A DNA stretch of 6,797 bases from DATAAM01 sp036260075 (GTDB taxonomy: Bacteria; Actinomycetota; Acidimicrobiia; Acidimicrobiales; JAHWLA01): contig DATAAM010000197.1 of the NCBI GenBank assembly GCA_036260075.1, positions 1 to 6,797 on the forward strand, written 5' to 3'. The stretch's first letter is position 1; each line of letters begins with the position of its first letter. The position numbers and the translations under genes are program-made. Below the pieces are notes generated by a model. That model saw only the letters and a program-made list of their open reading frames with translations. It did no database searches and was not told the DNA's origin. Shown piece by piece: positions 1 to 4,697 of the stretch.

Positions 1-95
1 TCGCCGAGCCGGACTGCACGGTGTTCGTGCCCGCCGGCTGGCGGGCCGAGGTGGGAGGAGGTGGCTCGTGGATCCTGCGTCCCTCCAGGTCCTGA
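1..95 (+). CDS. hyuA: C-terminal end of a HyuA-type hydantoinase/oxoprolinase subunit (partial)
   Basis: The third forward frame is open from the window edge to a TGA at 93-95, giving about 30 residues. They contain a TVFVPAGWRAEV stretch, which resembles the usual C-terminal end of HyuA proteins (T-V-V-P-P-G-W-x-A followed by a short tail). HyuA is the ATP-binding, ASKHA-fold subunit of ATP-dependent hydantoinases, 5-oxoprolinases and related carboxylases, and is almost always encoded directly before HyuB, as here. The reading frame runs 28 bases into the next gene, so the two are probably translationally coupled. Only the tail is visible, so catalytic residues and substrate class cannot be judged. 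The call rests on this short motif plus the adjacent hyuB. Confidence 0.72.
   Translation, partial: AEPDCTVFVPAGWRAEVGGGGSWILRPSRS
56..62 (+). promoter_or_regulatory. Strong Shine-Dalgarno site of hyuB inside the end of hyuA
   Basis: AGGAGGT at 56-62 is a perfect match to the anti-Shine-Dalgarno sequence and lies five bases before the GTG at 68. It fixes GTG-68 as the hyuB start even though it lies inside the upstream reading frame. Confidence 0.8.
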
Positions 96-1597
96 TCTCC
101 CGGCTCACGGGCATCGCCGAGGAGATGGGCGCGGTGCTGCGGCGCGCCGCGTTCTCGCCGAACATCAAGGAGCGGGCCGACTGCTCGGCCGCGCTGTTCA
201 CGCCGTCGGGCGAGCTGCTGGTGCAGGCCGAGCACATCCCGGTCCACCTGGGTTCCATGCCGGCATCCGTCCGGGCGGCCATCGACGCGGGCCTGTCGCT
301 CGGGCCGGGCGACCAGGTGATCCTGAACGACCCGTTCGCCGGTGGGACGCACCTCAACGACGTGACGCTGGTGGCGCCCTGCTTCCTGGACGGCCGCTTG
401 GTCGGGTGGGCCGCCAACCGGGCACATCACGCCGACGTGGGCGGGATGGTGCCCGGCTCGATCCCGCCCGAGGCGGTGGAGGTGTACCAGGAGGGCCTGC
501 GCATCCCGCCGGTGCGGCTGGGCCCCGAGGTGGTGGCGATGCTGCTCGCCAACTCGCGCACGCCCGACGAGCGGCGGGGCGACCTCGACGCGCAGGTGGG
601 CGCCAACGTCGTGGGCGTACGCCGGTTGGCCGAGCTGGCCGAGGCCCCGCTGGCCGAGGTGTGCGACTACGGCGAGCGGCGCATGCGGGCGGCTCTGGCG
701 GCGCTGCCCGACGGCGAGTGGCGGTTTGAGGACGTGCTGGACTCGCCGCCCGCCGTCATCCGGGTGCGGGTGGCGGTCGACGGCGAAGGGATCGTGTTCG
801 ACTTCACCGGCACCGACCCGCAGCAGCGGGGCAACGTCAATGCCGTGGAGGCAGTGACCGTCAGCGCCGTCTCGTTCGCGGTGCGCTGTGTGACCGACCC
901 CACGATCCCGGCCAACGGCGGGGCCATGCGGCCCGTGCACGTGGTCGCACCGCCGGGTTCCGTCGTCGCCGCGCTGCCGCCCGTCGCCGTGGGCGCGGGG
1001 AACGTCGAGGTGAGCCAGCGGGTCGCCGACGTCTGCTTCGGTGCGCTGGCGCAGGCCGTCCCCGACCGAGTGGGCGCCGCGAGCCAGGGGACGATGAACA
1101 ACGTCCTCATGGGCGGCGCCGCCTCCGTGGCCGAACGGAGTGTTGGCTGGGTGTACTACGAGACGATCGCGGGCGGGCAGGGCGGCCGCCCCGGCCGGGC
1201 CGGCCAGTCGGGCATCCACACAGGCATGACCAACACGAGGAACACGCCGGTGGAGGCGCTCGAGCGCTCGTTCCCGCTGCGAGTGCGGCGCTACCGCCTG
1301 CGCCGGGCAAGCGGCGGCGCAGGCGAGTTCGCGGGCGGCGACGGCGTGCAGCGCGACGTGGAGGTGTTGGAGGAGTGCACGGTCTCGCTCGTCACCGAGC
1401 GGCGCATCAGCGCGCCCTGGGGCCTGGCCGGCGGCGAACCCGGCTCGCCGGGCGAAAACCTGCTGTTGCCGGACGGCGACGAGACCCGAGCCGAGCGCCT
1501 CCCCGACAAGTGCACCATCCGGCTACGGCCCGGCGACGTCCTGAGGATGCTCACGCCCGGCGGTGGCGGCTGGGGCAGTGCGCCGCCGCCGAGCTGA
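68..1597 (+). CDS. hyuB: Hydantoinase B/oxoprolinase family protein (HyuB subunit)
   Basis: This 509-residue protein is the HyuB subunit, which pairs with HyuA for ATP-dependent opening of cyclic amides such as hydantoins or 5-oxoproline; some relatives act in carboxylation of acetone or acetophenone. Family motifs run the full length: the N-terminal block around residues 27-63 (AAFSPNIKERADCS, then EHIPVHLGSMP), VILNDPFAGGTHLNDVT at about 84-100, NRAHHADVGG at about 117-126, HTGMTNTRNTPVE at about 384-396, the SGGAGEFAGGDG block soon after, and a C-terminal TPGGGGWG. Length is normal for the family and nothing is missing. The GTG start is set by a perfect ribosome site at 56-62. The gene overlaps hyuA by 28 bases. 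The substrate cannot be read from the sequence; hydantoinase and 5-oxoprolinase are equally possible. Confidence 0.95.
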   Translation: MDPASLQVLISRLTGIAEEMGAVLRRAAFSPNIKERADCSAALFTPSGELLVQAEHIPVHLGSMPASVRAAIDAGLSLGPGDQVILNDPFAGGTHLNDVTLVAPCFLDGRLVGWAANRAHHADVGGMVPGSIPPEAVEVYQEGLRIPPVRLGPEVVAMLLANSRTPDERRGDLDAQVGANVVGVRRLAELAEAPLAEVCDYGERRMRAALAALPDGEWRFEDVLDSPPAVIRVRVAVDGEGIVFDFTGTDPQQRGNVNAVEAVTVSAVSFAVRCVTDPTIPANGGAMRPVHVVAPPGSVVAALPPVAVGAGNVEVSQRVADVCFGALAQAVPDRVGAASQGTMNNVLMGGAASVAERSVGWVYYETIAGGQGGRPGRAGQSGIHTGMTNTRNTPVEALERSFPLRVRRYRLRRASGGAGEFAGGDGVQRDVEVLEECTVSLVTERRISAPWGLAGGEPGSPGENLLLPDGDETRAERLPDKCTIRLRPGDVLRMLTPGGGGWGSAPPPS

Positions 1598-1608
1598 AAG
1601 AGCGATTC

Positions 1609-1658
1609 TGTCGACGGGCGCCGATAGTCCCCCGACAACGTGTCAGGAAGCCGCGACA
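1609..1658. terminator. Cluster of inverted repeats between two convergent genes, possible bidirectional terminator
   Basis: The 67-base gap between hyuB and the convergent membrane gene holds four alternating copies of one short word: TGTCG at 1609-1613, CGACA at 1633-1637, TGTC at 1641-1644 and CGACA at 1654-1658. TGTCG(1609) can pair with CGACA(1633), with a further GGG/CCC inside. TGTC(1641) can pair with GACA(1634) or with the CGACA at 1654. There is no T-run on either strand, so this is not a textbook intrinsic terminator. The position fits a two-way stop in a high-GC actinobacterium. Confidence 0.35.
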
Positions 1659-1664
1659 GCTGGG

Positions 1665-1958
1665 TTACTCGCGGTCCCGGGACTCGTCTCGCCTGCGGTG
1701 AAGCGCCCTGCCGTAGAGCACGACGGTGAGGAGAAGCATGAGCTGACCGATCCGAAATCCGGTCTCTGATGGTCCTCCGGCGAGGTAGCCAATGGCCACG
1801 ACGCCGATCACGGCGGCTGTCAGGTCGATCAGGCCTGTTCGACGACATGCACGACGAGCCGGATCCCTGCCGGCCCACAGACGCGTGTTCGTCCTGTGGA
1901 GAGCGGCCAACAGGATCGCTGCTCCGAGCACCAAGGCGAGGGTGAGTACCGGCTCCAC
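1665..1958 (-). CDS. Small hypothetical membrane protein, three predicted helices
   Basis: This 97-residue protein belongs to no family I recognise. Three hydrophobic segments are visible: about 4-21, 43-61 and 69-85. The loop at 22-42 holds seven arginines and the tail after residue 85 is also basic, so the positive-inside rule suggests N-terminus out, basic loop and C-terminus in the cytoplasm. The GTG start at 1958 is forced, because an in-frame TGA lies two codons upstream. An AGGA at 1967-1970 (read on the minus strand) sits eight bases before it as a ribosome site. It follows vapC by 90 bases on the same strand and ends head-on with hyuB. A signal-like hydrophobic N-terminus, a plausible ribosome site and a clean topology favour a real gene. 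Function is unknown, and its proximity to vapBC is not evidence of a link. Confidence 0.68.
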   Translation of the reverse strand: MEPVLTLALVLGAAILLAALHRTNTRLWAGRDPARRACRRTGLIDLTAAVIGVVAIGYLAGGPSETGFRIGQLMLLLTVVLYGRALHRRRDESRDRE

Positions 1959-1972
1959 GCGTCACGTCCTGC

Positions 1973-2005
1973 ATGTCCGGCAATGGCGCGGGATCCGCTG
2001 GACAT
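1973..2005. repeat. Imperfect inverted repeat upstream of the small membrane gene
   Basis: ATGTCCGGC at 1973-1981 faces GCTGGACAT at 1997-2005. Eight of nine positions pair perfectly and one is a G-U wobble, around a 15-base loop. It lies between vapC and the minus-strand start at 1958. It could be part of a vapC transcription end, an operator or leader structure for the membrane gene, or chance. Confidence 0.35.
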
Positions 2006-2023
2006 CATGGACGAGTCCGGAAG

Positions 2024-2045
2024 TGCCGCACACTGCTACGGCAGT
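2024..2045 (-). terminator. Possible hairpin terminator after vapC
   Basis: Just past the vapC stop codon (reading leftwards) TGCCG at 2024-2028 pairs with CGGCA at 2039-2043. An overlapping alternative pairs ACTGC (2032-2036) with GCAGT (2041-2045) around a four-base loop. There is no T-run. The location is right for the end of the vapBC transcript, but the stems are only five pairs. Confidence 0.28.
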
Positions 2046-2048
2046 CGA

Positions 2049-2447
2049 TCAGCGTCGAAGGACGCGAGCCACCTCGACGCCGGTGTGCTCCGCCAGCGTG
2101 TCGAAGTCGGCATCCATGTGGAGGATCCGAGCCTGATGACGGACGGCCACAGCTCCAATCAGGCAGTCGACCAATCTGCGAACCGTCACGCCTCGCGTCC
2201 GACACGCCCGGTACAGCAGTGCGGCAGCCTCGTAGTCGATCGACTCGCAACGAAGCAGCTGCGCACGCGCAAGGAGCCCCCGAAGGTCGCGAAGGTGCCG
2301 ATCGTCCCTCGCCCCAGCCAGCACCTCCATGACGACGGGGTCGGTGACCGCGCATCGCGCACCAAGGAGCCGATCCACCTCGTTGCAGACGGCCGAGCCC
2401 GTATCGCGCAGGAACTCGACCCACGCAGAGGTGTCGACGAGGATCAC
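2049..2447 (-). CDS. vapC: VapC toxin, PIN-domain ribonuclease
   Basis: This 132-residue protein is a PIN-domain endoribonuclease, the toxin of a type II VapBC pair; family members cleave tRNA or rRNA in a Mg2+-dependent manner. The acidic residues of the active site are all present: D5 in the N-terminal MILVDTSAWVEFL, E41 in VVMEVLAGA, D94 in RRLVDCLIGA, and D112 (with D114 close by) in LHMDADFDTLA. Length is normal and the site is intact, so activity is expected. The GTG start at 2447 overlaps the TGA of vapB in a GTGA arrangement, and no good ribosome site precedes it. Translation therefore probably depends on vapB being translated first, which keeps antitoxin in excess. The exact RNA target cannot be deduced. 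Confidence 0.95.
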   Translation of the reverse strand: MILVDTSAWVEFLRDTGSAVCNEVDRLLGARCAVTDPVVMEVLAGARDDRHLRDLRGLLARAQLLRCESIDYEAAALLYRACRTRGVTVRRLVDCLIGAVAVRHQARILHMDADFDTLAEHTGVEVARVLRR

Positions 2448-2650
2448 GGCGCTGCATCGCGACTGGCTCGCAGATCACCGAGGTCGCCGTCCCACCCCGA
2501 GCCTCGGAGCTTGCGGGCATCCTGGACGGTTAGCTGCACGGCGAGCTCGCGGAGCGCGAAGTTGACGGCTTCGCGCTTCGTGCGTAGCCCGTAGCGCTTC
2601 ATGACGACGCGGCACGCCTCGTCGTCGATGTCAACATTGGTGCGAGACAT
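2444..2650 (-). CDS. vapB: VapB antitoxin, ribbon-helix-helix type
   Basis: This 68-residue protein is the antitoxin of the VapC encoded immediately downstream. Residues 2-38 (SRTNVDID, then GLRTKREAVNFALREL) match the ribbon-helix-helix DNA-binding domain of the VapB family, which dimerises and represses its own operon. The C-terminal part (ARKLRGSGWDGDLGDLR, 45-61) matches the conserved LRGxGWxGDLxxxR segment that wraps the PIN domain and blocks its site. I chose ATG-2650 because the family domain begins right there. A GTG five codons upstream (2665) is in frame but would add only MYNWC, which the family lacks. The stop overlaps the vapC start by four bases. A direct repeat and a -10-like box touch the start codon. 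Confidence 0.93.
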   Translation of the reverse strand: MSRTNVDIDDEACRVVMKRYGLRTKREAVNFALRELAVQLTVQDARKLRGSGWDGDLGDLRASRDAAP

Positions 2651-2684
2651 ACACCAGTTATACACCGACGCCGGAGCCTCCGAA
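2649..2684 (-). promoter_or_regulatory. Putative vapBC promoter and autorepressor operator
   Basis: Two identical heptamers, ATACACC at 2649-2655 and 2660-2666 (plus-strand reading), are 11 bases apart, about one helical turn, as expected for side-by-side binding of ribbon-helix-helix dimers. Between and across them, on the minus strand, lies TATAAC (2657-2662), a near-consensus -10 box, with a weak TTCGGA (2679-2684) 16 bases further upstream as a possible -35. Only six bases separate the -10 from the vapB ATG, so transcription could begin at or near the A of the start codon, giving a leaderless message. This agrees with the lack of a clear ribosome site. Confidence 0.5.
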
Positions 2685-2698
2685 GCAGCGAGCGCTGC
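2672..2698 (-). terminator. Two tandem perfect hairpins after the sigma-factor gene
   Basis: In the 54-base gap between the sigma-factor stop and vapB there are two adjacent inverted repeats: GCAGCG/CGCTGC at 2685-2690 and 2693-2698 (two-base centre) and CGGAG/CTCCG at 2672-2676 and 2678-2682 (one-base centre). The tiny loops mean the terminal pairs cannot all form in RNA, but shorter stems can. No T-run follows. They may end the sigma-factor transcript. They also overlap the putative vapB -35 and could instead be protein-binding palindromes. Confidence 0.35.
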
Positions 2699-2704
2699 GA
2701 GGTG

Positions 2705-4192
2705 CTACCTCTCGATCTGATAGGTGTAGCCGCCTTGGTCGGGAGCGCTGTCGTAGGCGGGGCAGTCGTCGGAAGGGCACTGCGTGTGGGCGACGATCCG
2801 CACCATCCGGGCACCGGGGTAGAGGAACGGGCGCGTGCCCTCGTCGAGCGACTCGAAGGGCAGGATGGCCTCGAGCACGGTGCCCTCCACCCGGAGCTCG
2901 ACAGGCGAGCTGGCAAACGCCGCCCAGAGTTGGATCACGCCCACGTCGAGCGGCTCGGGGGCGACGGGGCACAGCGTTAACACCATCGGGTCGTGCGTCG
3001 TGGGCCACTTGAACAGCGTGTAGCACTTCGTGCGTTCGTAGCCCCAGTGCAGCTCGAATCCGGCAGCAGAGGCATCGAGGGGCGCCTCCACGTGAAGGCG
3101 CCACCGCAAGGCACGCGGTCGCCCCCAGCGGTCGGCCAGCGTTGCCAGCTCGAGCGAGCGGATGTCCGCCTCCGGGAGAGACGAGACGTCGAGCGGATCG
3201 AGCAGGAGGCGAGGGAGCCCGAGCGTTCGCGAAAGGACGTGGTGCGGCTGCGGTGTCCCGAACCTGCCCGGATCCTCGAAGCGCACCGGCGACCCGACCA
3301 GGTCTTCCATGGCCGAGGGCGGTGCATCGAGCGACGTCGGAACGAAGGCCGAGCCCCTCGGTGCCGCCGCGCCGATCCCGAGCGCGAGCACGGGCGTGCC
3401 CTCGTGTCGCGGCACGACGAAAGCCGGTGCGGACACCATCGCCGTCGTCCGGTGCGGGACGGGCGCCGGTGCGATCGCGGCACCGGGCCCTGTCGCCATG
3501 GCCACCATCGCGATGCCGGGGGCCACTAGCTCGCCGATGTGCACGGTGGCGCGCCCGGTTGTCGCCTGTGTGCGGCACCGCAGTCGTCTGACGGCGTTCC
3601 CGACCCGTTCGGACCAGCTCGGCGGCACGGCGACGGGCGTCTGCAGCAATGAGGACAGCTCCTCGGACAGGGCGGGCGAACCGTCCCGCACAGCAGGGCG
3701 GCGCCGGGACAGCGAGGAGATGACGCTGCGGCGGAGCTTGTTGTTGGCGCGGTGGACGATCACACGCGCCTGTGTCACCGTCGTCCCGAGAGCAGCCGCG
3801 ATCTCCTCGTACGGCGCCTGCTCCACGTGGCGCATCGAGACAGCGATGCGGTCGCGCTCGGTGAGGCGGGCTGTGGCGGTGGACACGAGCGCCCGGATGA
3901 ACGGGTCGTGGCGGACGGCGGACTCCGGTTCTGCGAGGGGCGCGACCGCCGTCGCCAGCGCGGGCAGCCGTCTCTGGGCCACGGCCTGGTGACGCATGCG
4001 GTTGTAGGCGCGGTGGCGGACCGTGACGTACAGCCAGGGCACGGCGTGGCGTGCTTCGGACGGCCCGCCCGCCAGGAGGGCGGCAAACGCGTCGGCCACC
4101 AGGTCGCGGGCCTCCTCGCGGTCGCCGGTGATGCGAGCGGCCAAGCGCTCGAGCGCAACGGCATGTTCCCTGAAGATCGCAGTTGCGTCCAT
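2705..4192 (-). CDS. ECF-type RNA polymerase sigma factor with a putative membrane anchor and C-terminal sensor-like domain
   Basis: This is a 495-residue protein, against about 160-200 for a plain ECF sigma factor. Residues 5-70 form the sigma2 domain (TGDREEARDLVADAF for core binding, then PWLYVTVRHRAYNRMR), and about 105-156 form sigma4, a helix-turn-helix for the -35 element (LTERDRIAVSMRH, YEEIAAALGTTVTQARVIVH, RANNKLRR). No sigma3 is present. A linker rich in arginine follows (about 160-216), then a stretch with no charged residue from 222 to 246 that could be one membrane helix, a proline-rich spacer to about 320, and a beta-rich domain to the end with four cysteines (390, 408, 472, 477). 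Basic residues before the helix suggest sigma domains inside and the C-terminus outside. ATG-4192 has GGGGGA six bases upstream. No anti-sigma gene is adjacent. The sigma call is firm; the anchor and sensor role are inferred. Confidence 0.85.
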   Translation of the reverse strand: MDATAIFREHAVALERLAARITGDREEARDLVADAFAALLAGGPSEARHAVPWLYVTVRHRAYNRMRHQAVAQRRLPALATAVAPLAEPESAVRHDPFIRALVSTATARLTERDRIAVSMRHVEQAPYEEIAAALGTTVTQARVIVHRANNKLRRSVISSLSRRRPAVRDGSPALSEELSSLLQTPVAVPPSWSERVGNAVRRLRCRTQATTGRATVHIGELVAPGIAMVAMATGPGAAIAPAPVPHRTTAMVSAPAFVVPRHEGTPVLALGIGAAAPRGSAFVPTSLDAPPSAMEDLVGSPVRFEDPGRFGTPQPHHVLSRTLGLPRLLLDPLDVSSLPEADIRSLELATLADRWGRPRALRWRLHVEAPLDASAAGFELHWGYERTKCYTLFKWPTTHDPMVLTLCPVAPEPLDVGVIQLWAAFASSPVELRVEGTVLEAILPFESLDEGTRPFLYPGARMVRIVAHTQCPSDDCPAYDSAPDQGGYTYQIER

Positions 4193-4417
4193 CGTTTGTC
4201 CCCCGTAACGCGTGCGTCCTCCTGTTCAACCCGGCATGCGGTTCGTCATTGCGCACATATCGACAAAAGCCGGCCGCCGTCGCGAAGTCTGTAATCCGGG
4301 CCGGGGCGCGTCCAGCCGCACCATGTGTCACCTCTTCTGAGCCAGGCGTACGGAACCGCCGCGCCCAACCGGCATCGCCGCGCCGATACGATCACGGCCC
4401 ACCGAAGGGAGCCCGGA
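4193..4417. promoter_or_regulatory. Divergent intergenic region between the sigma-factor and zinc-ribbon genes
   Basis: These 225 bases separate two gene starts that point away from each other, so both promoters should lie here. On the plus strand TACGAT at 4387-4392 fits the actinobacterial -10 pattern TANNNT and would give a leader of about 18 bases before the zinc-ribbon start, but no matching -35 is evident. AAGGGAG at 4405-4411 is the ribosome site of that gene. For the sigma-factor gene I found only its ribosome site (GGGGGA, 4199-4204 on the minus strand) and no convincing promoter. No convincing coding sequence was seen. Confidence 0.45.
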
Positions 4418-4651
4418 ATGCAATGTCCCGTCGACGGCGCCACCCTGCTGCTCTCCGAGCGCCAAGGGGTCGAGATCGACTACTGCCCCACCTGTCGGGG
4501 CGTCTGGCTCGACCGAGGCGAGCTCGACAAGCTCCTCCGGCGCGACGACGAGGAGTGGCGGGAGTACGACGATCGCCGTTCCCGCGATCCCGAGCACCGC
4601 TACCCCAAGAAGAAGAAGCGCTGGCTGAGCGAGGTCCTCGACTTCGACTGA
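4418..4651 (+). CDS. TFIIB-type zinc-ribbon protein (zf-TFIIB family)
   Basis: This 77-residue protein has the compact bacterial zinc-ribbon of the zf-TFIIB family: MQCPVDG at the N-terminus, then GVEIDYCPTCRGVWLDRGEL at 17-36. The last block is the diagnostic part, with C23, C26 and the invariant G-x-W-L-D-x-G-E-L. The first knuckle has C3 but aspartate (D6) where the second cysteine of a C-x-x-C pair would be. The site therefore has three cysteines plus a possible aspartate ligand, or weak zinc binding. A highly charged linker (41-66) leads to a KKKKRWLSEVLDFD tail that resembles the end of many family members. ATG-4418 is preceded by AAGGGAG at six bases; longer in-frame starts lack family sequence. 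The biological role of these proteins is not established. It lies 46 bases before drrA on the same strand. Confidence 0.9.
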   Translation: MQCPVDGATLLLSERQGVEIDYCPTCRGVWLDRGELDKLLRRDDEEWREYDDRRSRDPEHRYPKKKKRWLSEVLDFD

Positions 4652-4655
4652 CGAA

Positions 4656-4679
4656 ATCGGCGCGGTACCACGTGCCGAT
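4656..4679 (+). repeat. Nine-pair inverted repeat between the zinc-ribbon gene and drrA
   Basis: ATCGGCGCG (4656-4664) faces CGTGCCGAT (4671-4679), giving nine pairs with one G-U wobble around a six-base loop; the outer six pairs are a perfect inverted repeat. It starts four bases after the zinc-ribbon stop and ends 18 bases before the drrA start. No T-run follows. It could end or attenuate the upstream transcript, or be an operator for a regulator of the exporter. Confidence 0.5.
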
Positions 4680-4697
4680 CCGATAGACAGGTCCCCC

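Noticed and set aside
61..729. A 222-codon plus-strand frame overlapping hyuB
   Set aside because: It is a shifted reading of hyuB made of R, G and A runs; hyuB itself is motif-complete over the same bases.
1291..1983. A 230-codon minus-strand frame starting just upstream of the small membrane gene
   Set aside because: It covers the 3' end of hyuB antisense and the membrane gene in another frame. The composition is low-complexity and no domain is recognisable.
1896..2594. A 232-codon plus-strand frame across the vapBC region
   Set aside because: It is antisense to vapB and vapC, both recognised by family motifs and by their overlapping stop/start.
4205..4228. A possible ECF-type self-regulated promoter for the sigma-factor gene (TGAAC and CGTTAC on the minus strand)
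   Set aside because: The two elements are only 13 bases apart; ECF promoters need about 16-17. No better-spaced pair was found.
2658..4331. A 557-codon minus-strand frame overlapping the sigma-factor gene
   Set aside because: It is the same strand in another frame. The translation is arginine/alanine/proline-rich without motifs, while the overlapping frame has complete sigma2 and sigma4 domains.
4352..4377. GGAAC at 4352-4356 as an ECF -35 element in front of the zinc-ribbon gene
   Set aside because: No CGTC- or GTT-type -10 element lies at the proper distance, so a target promoter of the adjacent sigma factor is not supported.
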